Positions 12,414-24,033 of a stretch of 64,000 bases of DNA are shown here, in pieces. The stretch is from Margaritifera margaritifera (lineage: Eukaryota; Mollusca; Bivalvia; Unionida; Margaritiferidae). The translations under genes and the position numbers were made by a program. The stretch lies in the NCBI GenBank assembly GCA_029931535.1, contig JAQPZY010001347.1:1275501-1339500 (forward strand), written 5' to 3'. Numbering within the stretch: the stretch's first letter is position 1; each line of letters starts with the position of its first letter. The notes below the pieces were generated by a model. The model was not told the DNA's origin and did not search any database. It worked only from the letters and a program-made list of their open reading frames with translations.

Positions 12414-15400
12414 TATATAAAACCCAAGGCAACATTTTACACTTTTATTATGTGGCTATGGTCATCCATCCCCTTACATTATGTAATAGTAATACTTATA
12501 GTGTAACCCAATATAAGGCAACATCACATATAACATTTTACACTTTTATAATGTGGCTATGGTCATCAATTCCCTTACATTATGTAATAGTAATACTTAT
12601 AGTGTAACCCAATATAAGGCAACATCACAAATAACATTTTACACTTTTATAATGTGGCTATGGTCATCCATCCCCTTACATTATGTAATAGTAATACTTA
12701 TAGTGTAACCCAATATAAGGCAACATCACAAATAACATTTTACACTTTTATAATGTGGCTATGTTCATCAATCCCCTTACATTATGTAATAGTAATACTT
12801 ATAGTGTAACCCAATATAAGGCAACGTCACAAATAACATTTTACACTTTTATAATGTGGCTATGGTCATCAATCCCCTTACATTATGTAATAGTAATACT
12901 TATAGTGTAACCCAATATAAGGCAACATCACAAATAACATTTTACACTTTTATAATGTGACTATGGTCATCAATTCCCTTACATAATGTAATAGTAATAC
13001 TTATAGTGTAACCCAATATAAGGCAACATCACAAATAACATTTTACACTTTTATAATGTGGCTATGGTCATCAATTCCCTTACATTATGTAATAGTAATA
13101 CTTATAGTGTAACCCAATATAAGGCAACATCACATATAACATTTTACACTTTTATAATGTGGCTATGGTCATCCATCCCCTTACATTATGTGATAGTAAT
13201 ACTTATAGTGTAACCCAATATAAGGCAACATCACAAATAACATTTTACACTTTTATAATGTGGCTATGGTCATCCATCCCCTTACATTATGTAATAGTAA
13301 TACTCATAGTGTAACCCAATATAAGGCAACATCACAAATAACATTTTACACTTTTATAATGTGGCTATGGTCATCCATCCCCTTACATTATGTAATATTA
13401 ATACTTATAGTGTAACCCAATATAAGGCAACATCACAAATAACATTTTACACTTTTATAATGTGGCTATGGTCATCAATCCCCTTACATTATGTAATAGT
13501 AATACTTATAGTGTAACCCAATATAAGGCAACATCACAAATAACATTTTACACTTTTATTATGTGGCTATGGTCATCCATTCCCTTACATTATGTAATAG
13601 TAATACTTATAGTGTAACCCAATATAAAGCAACATCACATATAACATTTTACACTTTTATAATGTGGCTGTGGTCATCCATCCCCTTACATTATGTAATA
13701 GTAATACTTATAGTGTAACCCAATATAAGGCAACATCACAAATAACATTTTACACTTTTATAATGTGGCTGTGGTCATCAATTCCCTTACATTATGTAAT
13801 AGTAATACTTATAGTGTAACCCAATATAAGGCAACATCACAAATAACATTTTACACTTTTATAATGTGGCTATGGTCATCAATCCTCTTACATTATGTAA
13901 TATTAATACTTATAGTGTAACCCAATATAAGGCAACATCACAAATAACATTTTACACTTTTATAATGTGGCTATGGTCATCAATCCCCTTACATTATGTA
14001 ATAGTAATACTTATAGTGTAACCCAATATAAGGCAACATCACATATAACATTTTACACTTTTATAATGTGGCTATGGTCATCAATTCCCTTACATTATGT
14101 AATAGTAATACTTATAGTGTAACCCAATATAAGGCAACATCACAAATAACATTTTACACTTTTATAATGTGGCTATGGTCATCAATTCCCTTACATTATT
14201 TAATATTAATACTTATAGTGTAACCCAATATAAGGCAACATCACATATAACATTTTACACTTTTATAATGTGGCTATGGTCATCAATTCCCTTACATTAT
14301 GTAATAGTAATACTTATAGTGTAACCCAATATAAGGCAACATCACAAATAACATTTTACACTTTTATAATGTGGCTATGGTCATCAATCCCCTTACATTA
14401 TGTAATATTAATACTTATAGTGTAACCCAATATAAGGCAACATCACAAATAACATTTTACACTTTTATAATGTGGCTATGGTCATCAATTCCCTTACATT
14501 ATGTAATAGTAATACTTATAGTGTAACCCAATATAAGGCAACATCACAAATAACATTTTACACTTTTATAATGTGGCTATGGTCATCCATCCCCCTACAT
14601 TATGTAATAGTAATACTTATAGTGTAACCCAATATAAGACAACATCACAAATAACATTTTACACTTTTATAATGTGGCTATGGTCATCAATTCCCTTACA
14701 TTATGTAATAGTAATACTTATAGTGTAACCCAATATAAGGCAACATCACAAATAACATTTTACACTTTTTTAATGTGGCTATGTTCATCAATCCCCTTAC
14801 ATTATGTAATAGTAATACTTATAGTGTAACCCAATATAAGGCAACATCACAAATAACATTTTACACTTTTATAATGTGGCTGTGGTCATCAATCCCCTTA
14901 CATTATGTAATAGTAATACTTATAGTGTAACCCAATATAAGGCAACATCACATATAACATTTTACACTTTTATAATGTGGCTATGGTCATCCATCCCCTC
15001 ACATTATGTAATAGTAATACTTATAGTGTAAGCCAATATAAGGCAACATCACAAATAACATTTTACACTTTTATAATGTGGCTATGGTCATCAATCCCCT
15101 TACATTATATAATAGTAATACTTATAGTGTAACCCAATATAAGGCAACATCACATATAACATTTTACACTTTTATAATGTGGGTATGGTCATCAATTCCC
15201 TTACATTATGTAATAGTAATACTTATAGTGTAACCCAATATAAGGCAACATCACATATAACATTTTACACTTTTATAATGTGGCTATGGTCATCAATTCC
15301 CTTACATTATTTAATAGTAATACTTATAGTGTAACCCAATATAAGGCAACATCACAAATAACATTTTACACTTTTATAATGTGGCTATGGTCATCAATCC

Positions 15401-15943
15401 CCTTACATTGTGTAATAGTAATACTTATAGTGTAACCCAATATAAGGCAACATCACATATAACATTTTACACTTTTATAATATGGGTATGGTCATCAATT
15501 CCCTTACATTATGTAATAGTAATACTTATAGTGTAACCCAATATAAGGCAACATCACATATAACATTTTACACTTTTATAATGTGGCTATGGTCATCAAT
15601 TCCCTTACATTATGTAATAGTAATACTTATAGTGTAACCCAATATAAGGCAACATCACAAATAACATTTTACACTTTTATAATGTGGCTATGGTCATCAG
15701 TCCCCTTACATTATGTAATAGTAATACTTATAGTGTAACCCAATATAAGGCAACATCACAAATAACATTTTACACTTTTATAATGTGGCTATGGTCATCA
15801 ATTCCCTTACATTATGTAATAGTAATACTTATAGTGTAACCCAATATAAGGCAACATCACAAATAACATTTTACACTTTTATAATGTGGCTATGGTCATC
15901 AATTCCCTTACATTATTTAATAGTAATACTTATAGTGTAACCC
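12414..15943. repeat. 101-bp satellite array, about 35 copies
   Basis: The block GTGTAACCC starts at 12501, 12602, 12703, 12804 and 12905. Its last occurrence, at 15935, is exactly 34 x 101 bp after the first, so length drift is absent or compensated. Units share TTTTACACTTTTATAATGTG, a near-palindromic TTACATTATGTAA and AATACTTATAGTG. Variation is mostly at fixed positions (AATCCC/AATTCC/CATCCC; CACAAAT/CACATAT). The array fades after 15943 into a shorter related stretch. Confidence 0.98.
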
Positions 15944-16093
15944 TGTATGTGGCAAACTCATAACACTACACTTTTATAAGGCACACAGAAAAACATATAT
16001 ATTTATTATTCTTACATGAACAATTACGAAAGTCTTAAATTATATACCAGATAACTACACAAAGTAGTTTTTTAACAGAAAAATACCTGTTCT

Positions 16094-16560
16094 CAAGCAA
16101 CATATACAATTCTGATGTCTGAGTATGACTGACTTCATAATAATGCAGCATGTCAAACCAAGCAACATATACAATTCTGATGTTGAGTATGACTGACTTC
16201 ATAATAATGCAGCATGTCAAACCAAGCAACATATACAATTTTGATGTCTGAGTATGACTGACTTCATAATAATGCAGTATGTCAAACCAAGCAACATATA
16301 AAATTCTGATGTCTGAGTATGACTGACTTCATAATAATGCAGCATGTCAAACCAAGCAACATATACAATTCTGATGTCTGAGTATGACTGACTTCATAAT
16401 ATTGATCATGTCAAACCAAGCAACATATACAATTCTGATGTCTGAGTATGACTGACTTCATAATATTGATCATGTCAAACCAAGCAACATATAAAATTCT
16501 GATGTTGAGTATGACTGACTTCATAATATTGATCATGTCAAACCAAGCAACATATACAGT
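16094..16560. repeat. ~65-bp minisatellite, about 7-8 copies
   Basis: CAAGCAACATATA starts lie at 16094, 16159, 16223, 16288 and onward. Two unit subtypes differ in the segment before TGTCAAACC (AATGCAGCA versus ATTGATCA) and are grouped left and right. Confidence 0.95.
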
Positions 16561-16996
16561 TCTGATTTTTGGATATGACTGACATGATAAAAATTCATAT
16601 GTCAAGTGAGCTAAAACAGTCTTACAAGACAACAAATTTTTATACATTCAGGGGCAAGGCTAAGGGAGTATTGGTAAGAACAGATATCATTGAGAGAGAA
16701 TGATTCTTATAAATGGACATCACAGTATTGGAACCTGTATCATTTTACTGGTAATCTGTGTGTTTCCTGGTAAACTGGTCACCTGATTTGTATTATTTTC
16801 ATTATTTTTGTGTGTGACTTATTGATGTTTCTTTTCTGATAGATTTGTCATTAACACTGTAAAAAAAATCATACATACCTCCTGGAAAAAAGAGAATCAG
16901 AATGATAGTGTGGAACATGCTGATGTTTTGCAGATTCCTGATTCTTTTTTTCCATTTTTTAAATTTTTATTATTTCAGACTTGATATAATCAGCTA

Positions 16997-17214
16997 ATGA
17001 GAAGCAATACCTGGTTGTTGGTTTTCTCCCTTGTTGCCTGGATGAACATTCTTCATCTCGTCTCGGCGAAGAAAGAGGAGTCCCCTGTCATCAAGAAACT
17101 CAAGGAGTCATGTAAAGAGTCCGGAACATGCCCTGTTACCTACCCTAAAGAGGACCTCAAAGAGAGGCTGACTCCTGTACAGTATAGGGTCACACAAGAA
17201 AAGGGCACTGAAAG
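16997..17214 (+). CDS. MSRB3: MSRB3-like methionine-R-sulfoxide reductase, exon 1 (signal peptide)
   Basis: First coding exon of a protein that reduces methionine-R-sulfoxide. Residues 1-24 form a clear signal peptide (hydrophobic stretch WLLVFSLVAWMNILHLVSA, cleavage expected before KKEE), so the product enters the ER. Residues about 50-72 contain the conserved N-terminal MsrB block (PKEDLKERLTPVQYRVTQEKGTE). The start is supported by an in-frame TGA 15 bp upstream of the ATG (16982-16984). A pyrimidine-rich tract and AG at 16979-16980 suggest a spliced 5' UTR exon further left. The exon ends AAAG|GTACAT at 17214, splitting an Arg codon that the next exon completes as the family requires. 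A 24-bp and a 20-bp minisatellite lie in the following intron. Confidence 0.95.
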
Positions 17215-17321
17215 GTACATAGCTGTCTTGCTTGTATAAAGAAAAAATATGGCTTTGATAGATTTCCCTTTTCCAATTTTTCTGCTCTACCTTAAAAGTA
17301 AGCATGTAAGATTCTACCATT

Positions 17322-17394
17322 TAACCTTAAAAATGATGACAGATTAACCTTGAAAATGACGACAGATTAACCTCGAAAAAGATGACAGATTAAC
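17322..17394. repeat. 24-bp minisatellite, 3 copies
   Basis: GATTAACC-TGAAAA-GA-GACA units in intron 1 of the reductase gene. Confidence 0.9.
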
Positions 17395-17549
17395 CATCTT
17401 GCAGACACTTTAAGTTGACTACACTTCCAGAAAATTAAAAAAAGAACCTGCATATTGTGATATCATCCATGTGTTATGTCTGTGCACTAGTGAAGTTTAA
17501 TACTGAAAATAGAGTTAATCATATAGAGAGTGAAGTCTAAGCATATGGA

Positions 17550-17658
17550 CTGCCTGAGGGTGAGGCCTGACTGCCTGAAGGTGAGGCCTGACTGTCTGAG
17601 GTGAGGCCTGACAGTCTGAGGTTGAGGCCTGACAGTCTGAGGTTGAGGCCTGACAGAT
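17550..17658. repeat. ~20-bp minisatellite, about 5 copies
   Basis: GTGAGGCCTGAC-TCTGAG units in intron 1. The frames they open on both strands are artefacts. Confidence 0.9.
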
Positions 17659-18075
17659 GGGTTGATATGGCCAGAGCTGATGGCAAGGGCCATCTCATTC
17701 TGTTGGTCAGGGCCCTGGTTAGAGGGAAGTCCATACTCTTTGATATTGCCTGTACAAAAGTGTATATACCAATATTGCACTGAACAATATTTTACTTAAG
17801 AAAACAACACATTTAAATCTTTAACATGATATAACTTCTGCTATAGTCAAATTCATATCTGTTATTGACTGGTCCATATCACGAGGTTGAACTGATAGAG
17901 CATGTATCACAGAATAATTTATACCATGTGATCTCCTTTTAGCTAATAAGGTGAAATTTTACCTGTATGATATGTAATAATTACATGCAATCACATCAGA
18001 GTAGTTGGTGTACACATATTATATTGATAGTGGATGCTGCTAATTTTTTTGTTGACACCACCTTCAAATTTTCAG

Positions 18076-18248
18076 GCCCTTCTCAGGCAAATATGTGGAC
18101 TGGAGGCAGGAGGGAGTGTATACCTGTGTTGTGTGTGGAAATAAATTATTTTCGTCTGACACAAAGTTCGACTCCAGCTGTGGATGGCCGTCATTTTCTG
18201 ATGTGATGAACAGCCAGAGTATAAGTCTAGTAGATGATACATCTCATG
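18076..18248 (+). CDS. MSRB3: MSRB3-like reductase, exon 2 (first zinc CxxC)
   Basis: Acceptor AATTTTCAG at 18075, donor CATG|GTAGGA after 18248. Joined in phase to exon 1, it gives residues about 73-130 of the MsrB fold: PFSGKYVDW, then CVVCG (the first half of the four-Cys structural zinc site), KLFSSDTKFDS and the signature GWPSF. The segment has SSCGWPSF, where human MSRB3 has a Ser before GW, and other MsrBs carry a resolving Cys near this point. The exon ends in phase 1 within a Gly codon, and either of two downstream terminal exons completes it. Confidence 0.96.
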
Positions 18249-18817
18249 GTAGGAAACACACATTATTTGATCAGATCACTTAGTTATGACTGTGTAAATT
18301 GCTTTTATGGGTGGAATATATGTATAAATACATTGAGTTGTTATAAATACTAATACCTGATTTATGTACTTGGAAATAATCTTATGTTTTGTAGAACTGA
18401 AGTGACAATGTCGCCTTAGAGCAAAACACCTTTGAAAGGGAGGTAACTCTCACAAGTACATGTGTACCCAGTACAAAGATTGTACAATTGAGGTTATGTC
18501 CCCTAGACATGTAGTTTCAGCTAGATGCAAAATCCTGTCCTGAATTTATAGTACTCTGTCTGAATTAACACTTATAAATACCCATTCTCATCTCCACCAT
18601 TAATTTTGTAATTGCATGCAAATTGCATTTCTTGGTTCTAATTTTCTTAAGAAAAGAAAATACCTGGTATGCTTAGCCCTTATGGCAGTCAATAGAATCA
18701 CCCTGTTTGAAATGTTCATGATAAAAGTCTCCAAACAGGAGTAAATTTAAATTCAAATTTCTGCAAGGCAATCATTTATTGACACATTGGTGCAAAAACA
18801 GCAAACCATATGTTTGA

Positions 18818-18821
<4 letters not shown>

Positions 18822-18858
<37 letters not shown>
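18822..18858. repeat. (GT)n microsatellite
   Basis: About 18 TG units. Confidence 0.97.
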
Positions 18859-18859
<1 letters not shown>

Positions 18860-19404
18860 TAATAGGGTGCAAAAATATTAATAGGTTTGCTTAATTATTG
18901 AAAATCTTAAGGGATGGCTATCAGGGTTTTCTTTCATCACAGTGGTCATCTTCTAAGTTGTGAGGCCCCTCTCAAGATTGGCCAACCCTGGTCAGAGACC
19001 ATTTCTTGCATGACACAAAAAATAATATTTTTTCCCCATATGAGAGGCCATCATCTGTCAGAGAACACCTTGCTTTATACCAACTTTGTATATTTTTACT
19101 ATTTCATCACCTTCATGACTGGCCATCCCTTTTTTATATGGCCACCATTGCATTGCTGTAGGAATGGCAAAGTAAGAGAGAGACCACTGTATTATTTAAT
19201 ATTTGCAGTCATTAGGACTAATATTTTATGTCTCAATTTTTTAAAAGCAAAATCAAATATAAACACTGACAGGTCAGTTGGGTCCATTAATAAACACCTC
19301 GTCAGTAGGGCTGTTTATAGTATTAAGTTCCTAAAGTTAATCTCTGTATGGATTCTAAACTTGTCCATGGACCATCATGTTGGGATTGAAAGATCTTTCT
19401 GTTT

Positions 19405-19645
19405 ATGGAGGGGTCCTTGGTGGCTGTGTGGTATAAGGTGCTCGCCTTTAGAGATCACTGACATCTCACCTCTGTTCGCATGGGTTTCGAGTCTTGGCTT
19501 GACCAGCGTGTGTATGTGAGAAAGCCTGCCTGTAGCTTCCTGTGGGTCGGTGGTTCTTCCCAGAGTTTTCCTGGATTCTTCCTCCACCATATATACTGGC
19601 CATCATGTATAGCCTATCATGTGCTGAAAAATGAGGTTAAACCCA
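19405..19645 (+). mobile_element. tRNA-derived SINE in intron 2
   Basis: The head has a GGTGGCTGTGTGGTATAAGG A-box region and a GGGTTTCGAGTC B-box region. The body continues with CCTGTGGGTCGGTGGTTCTT, a TTTTCCTGGATTCTTCCTCC block, TATACTGGCCATCAT and an end rich in GGTTAAACCCACAAA. This order resembles a SINE family very common in bivalve genomes; the family name was not confirmed. Confidence 0.8.
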
Positions 19646-20285
19646 CAAAACCATTCTATTTATGGGTGAAAAATTTAAATGATAAGATCAAGAAAAATAA
19701 GTTTCATCATCAGGTTATTTGAGTTGAGTCATAATGTTTCCATCTTATTATATAAATTACTTTATGCATGATTAGGAAATAAATGGATGAGTATGATATG
19801 TAGTCTATCTTTTTTAAAAAGTTGAAAATTACTTGTGTTGCAAACTGTTGGCAACCATTACAATTTTTTTTGCAAACTGTACATTCTCAGACATCAGTTA
19901 TTTTTCAAAATTTTTAAATTTTATACCTGAAAATTAAATTGTGTGACATGTATCTGCCATCAATTAAAAATAATTTTCTGCCTTCTTAAGGTTTATGTGT
20001 CCTTCTTTCTTGGTCATTACACTGTGTATTTTGGCTAGATGACTTAAAATGAGCACAGCAGAAAGTGTACATTGTTATTAATTCTGACTGATATGAGTAC
20101 CTAGATTACATCGCTGTAATTACAAATAGGTATAACTAATTAATCAACTGCCACTAGAACAAGCAATTTTTTGTTCTAGTTTTCAAAACTTCACAAAAAA
20201 TCAAGATTAAAAAAAAAAATTAACCCCCTAAACATGTAGTTGTAAAGTTGAGGTTACTCATCCATAACATAACTGACCACTATGG

Positions 20286-20445
20286 TTTGAATAGAGGAAC
20301 ACTATTGTGTGAAGACACCTGTGAGTTTGAATAGAGGAACACTATTGTGTGAAGACACCTGTGAGTTTGAATAGAGGAACACTATTATGTGAAGACACCT
20401 GTGCATTTGAATAGAGGAACACTATTGTGTGAAGACACCTGTGCA
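20286..20445. repeat. 40-bp minisatellite, 4 copies
   Basis: TTTGAATAGAGGAACACTAT units start at 20286, 20326, 20366 and 20406 with almost no divergence. Confidence 0.97.
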
Positions 20446-21019
20446 TGTGCTCTCTTTGACATTTATAGGAGTTGTGTCAAAATTGTTTAATATGTGTTTT
20501 CAGCTTTGTTATTTTCTGGTGAAGTTTTAGAAACTAACAAAACATAAACTGCTTGTTTAAGTGGCAGTTGATTAAATATTTTTACCTATTTGTAATTACA
20601 ATATTAAAATCTAGGTATTCCTGTCAGTTAAAATTAATTACAATGTGTAGTTTTTGCTGTGCTCATTTGAAGTCATATGGCCAAAACACGTTGTAAGAAC
20701 CAAGAAGGGGATGTAAACATTCAATTCTTAGCAAAAATACTGTTTACTCTGCATATATTGATTTCGCAAAATTGATTTCAGTCACCATATCAAAAGTTTA
20801 TATTTCAGTTTTAGGCATGGTAAAGAAAAACAGAATTAAGAATATTTATTTATTTGCCATATTAAGAAATTTCATTTTTATTTTTAATTGTATATCTATT
20901 TATATAATAATTTGTTCACAGTTATTGATTACAATGTGTTTAATATAGAAGTTTCTAAACAGAACTAGGATTAACAAAATTATTCAAACCGTAAGGTAAT
21001 TGAAGTTTCCTCCCTCTAG

Positions 21020-21243
21020 GTATGAGGCGAGTGGAAGTGACTTGTTCATATTGCGGAGCTCATCTGGGTCACGTTTTCAAAGATGGACCACCACCAACTG
21101 GTTTGCGCTATTGTATCAACTCAGCTGCAGTTAATTTTGTCTCTTCTAATGAGATTGAGAACTTGAAAAACAGACAGTTGTCAGTGGAGTCAGAAAATGA
21201 AAGTGATCATGAAAAGCAGCTCAAAGTTAAATCGGAACTGTGA
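21020..21243 (+). CDS. MSRB3: MSRB3-like reductase, terminal exon 3a (catalytic Cys, KSEL end)
   Basis: Acceptor CCCTCTAG at 21019. In phase 1 with exon 2 it encodes the second zinc half CSYCG, the active-site block [14 protein letters not shown] and the catalytic segment [11 protein letters not shown], whose Cys is the nucleophile in MsrB. A 33-residue acidic/basic tail follows and ends in LKVKSEL. Human MSRB3 ends in a KDEL-like KAEL, so KSEL with the exon-1 signal peptide predicts an ER-lumen enzyme. Exons 1+2+3a give 204 residues, close to the usual MSRB3 length. The stop is TGA at 21241 and a possible poly(A) signal ATTAAA starts at 21264. Exon 3b is an alternative. Confidence 0.95.
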
Positions 21244-21263
21244 AATGAAATTCAAACGTTACC

Positions 21264-21269
21264 ATTAAA
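21264..21269 (+). promoter_or_regulatory. Possible poly(A) signal for exon 3a
   Basis: ATTAAA 20 bp after the stop codon, the common variant hexamer. If used, the 3' UTR of the KSEL isoform would be very short. Confidence 0.4.
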
Positions 21270-21460
21270 ATGCTCTGAGAAATATGGCTTGTTTATTTAA
21301 TTATTTGAAAACAAATGATCTCTACCACTACTAAACTAAACATACAACTTACACTAGTTTTCATTTGTAATACATTTTATGGCTATCTGCTTCGACTCTG
21401 TTTATAGTAATTTTTAGGTGTCTGTTAATTGATTTCCACATATTATTCACCCATTATGTA

Positions 21461-21570
21461 CATACATTTATCACCCAATACATACATACATTTATCACCC
21501 AATACATACATACATTTATAACCCAATACATACATACATTTATCACCCAATACATACATACATTTATCAC
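21461..21570. repeat. 24-bp minisatellite, about 5 copies
   Basis: CACCCAATACATACATACATTTAT units downstream of exon 3a. Confidence 0.93.
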
Positions 21571-22083
21571 ATTATATATAGATTGTTAAGCTTCTGAACA
21601 TTATGTGATAAATAATGTTGGGCACACTATTGCACAACACTTCTAAAAGAATTGTGAAAATGGCTAAATCACTATGAATTGGACACCATATTCACTAGCA
21701 AGAATATGACAGTCACTATCAAATATGCCATACACTTGAATAATAGCAACAGAAAAAGAAATAATATTTTAATCTTTGAGGAGTTCTAACCAAACACAAG
21801 AGTAAACTGTCAGATTTACCAAATTGTTTGATTCTTGCACTGAAAGGTGTTTTTTTGCCTATGGAATGCATGAAAGTTTCAGAAAAGATGTGAATGCAGT
21901 AGATTTGACAATAATTCCATACTATAGCCCTTAATCAATATTGAAAAGGTGAAAATACATGTATATATCTATTTAAATAAATGACCAGTCTGGAGATTGT
22001 TATCACTTTATAAATATGTACTAGTCATGTAACCTTACAAATTATAAGAATAGTTAATACATACACAGCTCAGAGTTTTATTT

Positions 22084-22303
22084 ACCATCTATGCTTGCTT
22101 ACAAGTCGAGCCCAACTGCAAACTGTAAAAACCCAGATTTGCCATCACACAATGTGCCGGCAGATCTGGGTCTCTGCAGTTTGTTAAGAGTAATCAGTAG
22201 AACACAAAGCACAGACCCTGATCTGCTGGCACATTATGCAATGGCAGATAAAGGTTTATGTTGTTTGCAGTTGGACTCAATTTATAAGCAAGTATATATA
22301 CAG
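22084..22303. mobile_element. Palindromic MITE, copy 2
   Basis: Same family as 3808-4026: ACCATCTATGCTTGCTT at the left, the inverse AAGCAAGTATATATA at the right, and internal CAGATCTGGGTCT and GCACATTATGCAA blocks. It lies between the two alternative terminal exons. Confidence 0.88.
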
Positions 22304-22502
22304 TAGTTAAACACTTTCTTAAGGAGTGGATTAGCACAAAATAAATATTTTTTGTGCCAGTAAAATGCATTATTATTCAAGACTATGATCACAAGGTTCA
22401 ACAGTTGTCTTGGTCTTTCTAACCCTTATTAACTTCTGTTTTCTCCACGTCTTTAGCTTTGTTTTCTTTAGCAGTGTATATATTATCCCTGACATTACAC
22501 GT

Positions 22503-22724
22503 ACAGTATACATACTTGCTTATAAGTCCAGTCCAATTACAAACTGTATAGATCCAGATCTGCCGTTGCATAATGCGCTGGCAGATCTGGGTCTATGCAG
22601 TTTGTTAGGAGTAATCAGCAGAACAAACAACACAGACCCTGATCTGTCATTGCTTTATGTGATGTCAGATAAGGGTCTATGTTATTTGCAGTTGGACTCA
22701 ACTTTTATGCAAATATATACGGTA
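22503..22724. mobile_element. Palindromic MITE, copy 3
   Basis: Same family, same orientation and about 200 bp after copy 2. Contains GCATAATGCGCTGGCAGATC and ends ATATATACGGTAA. Confidence 0.9.
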
Positions 22725-23238
22725 AGTTAACAGGATACAGAAAGATCCCCAATTGTCACTGAACATAAAAAGGTAAAAGTTAAAACCTGTGAAATAAAAT
22801 TGCTTTTGTAAAAATAAAATTTATGTTTGATAACTACTTTTCTTCTAGAGATAAAAATGGTGATAATTAGAAGCCTAGAAGAAAATTTGAAGAAATAAAT
22901 TAGTTGATAATGATCTTGCATTTGAAGATATTAGTTAATGTTGGTTTGATTGTCATGAATGTACTTTTTGATGATTTGATAGTGACAACCAGACTGCTAT
23001 TAACATTCTCAAATTTTTAAATATAAGATGCTTATCTCCATCCTTGCACCCTGTTGTGGAGAACTTGAAAAAAATTTAAATCTGTGTAGCTCAGTGTCAC
23101 AGTTAGTGATACCAATATTCCTAATAGTTTTTTGAATTTTAATGCTCGATAAATCAGACTACAAAACAGTTGTATATGTTTTATAATGTAACAAAATGTA
23201 AATGAATTCACATGATTATTCTAATTTACTTTATACAG

Positions 23239-23378
23239 GAGAGATAAGAACAGAAGTCCGATGTATAGATTGTAATGCACACCTGGGCCATGTGTTTGAC
23301 GATGGACCAAAGCCTACTCGTGTTCGATATTGCGTAAACTCAGCTAGCCTAGATTTCAAGAAGCATACAACAGTATGA
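23239..23378 (+). CDS. MSRB3: MSRB3-like reductase, alternative terminal exon 3b (no ER tail)
   Basis: Acceptor TTATACAG at 23238. Like exon 3a it begins in phase 1 and completes the Gly codon left by exon 2. It encodes CIDCN (second zinc half), [11 protein letters not shown] and the catalytic segment [11 protein letters not shown], then stops after KKHTTV (TGA at 23376). By hand alignment it is identical to exon 3a at 25 of the 40 residues up to the shared Phe after the catalytic Cys, so it is an old duplication kept under constraint. Exons 1+2+3b give 176 residues with a signal peptide but no KDEL-like end, which predicts secretion. A dead exon would be expected to have lost its frame, splice site or Cys; none is lost. 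Confidence 0.92.
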
Positions 23379-23695
23379 CCTGTGCCTCTTGACCTTGGCT
23401 TGATCAAGGTCATGTCCTATAGCGAAAGTTGCCCACATAGTAATGGAAACTGCATACATCAGTTCTCATGGAAACAGCATACATCAATTCTCATGGAACA
23501 GCATACATCTGTTGAACAGCCTCAAGATTAATGGTGATCATAGTAATACACCATAGAATCTCTGTTTCAGCAATAATACCTCTGATATTTTTAAAAAATG
23601 TTTATTTTTATGGTAGCAGTGGGATATACTCATACTTATCTCATCCTCTACATGAGTCATTACATGGTAATTTTTGTCTCCTGAAAAGCATAGGC

Positions 23696-23815
23696 GACAG
23701 ACATAGGGAACACTTTTCCTACATTGACAGACATAGGAAACACTTTTCCTACATTGACAGACATAGGGAACACTTTTCCTACATTGACAGACATAGGGAA
23801 CACTTTTCCAACGGC
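23696..23815. repeat. 30-bp minisatellite, 4 copies
   Basis: GACAGACATAGGGAACACTT units, with frames open on both strands because 30 is a multiple of 3. They fall in the likely 3' UTR of exon 3b. Confidence 0.96.
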
Positions 23816-24014
23816 ATTGTTGTGATGGAGGGTACTACTTGCCACAGGCAAAAGCTGATCACAGTGATCTACTTTTATGCTTTAGAGACATTGGAAGGTT
23901 TTTGGATTATGACACAGTGGAGCAGGCGAGACATTGCATTCCAAAGATATCCTTTTTTTAACCATGATTTTTTGTATACATCTGCCATTAATACACAATT
24001 TTACTAGTATTCAT

Positions 24015-24033
24015 AATAAAGTTGCATAATAAA
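24015..24033 (+). promoter_or_regulatory. Tandem poly(A) signals after exon 3b
   Basis: AATAAA at 24015-24020 and again at 24028-24033, about 640 bp after the exon 3b stop. This would give the 3b isoform its own 3' end. Confidence 0.5.

Larger units (their letters stand above)
18249..21019. other. Intron 2 of the MSRB3-like gene
   Basis: A 2.77-kb intron with a (GT)n run, a SINE and a 40-bp minisatellite (listed separately). The 201-codon open stretch at 18914-19519 crosses into the SINE and has no domain, so it is not called as a gene. It also contains two similar blocks that read like inverted copies of each other around 20030-20170 and 20560-20690 (ACTGCCAC... versus GTGGCAGT..., with GAGCACAGC/GCTGTGCTC), enclosing the 40-bp array. 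Confidence 0.8.

Noticed and set aside
18914..19519. 201-codon frame in intron 2 of the reductase
   Set aside because: It crosses into a SINE, has no domain and no repeat-free coding signature.
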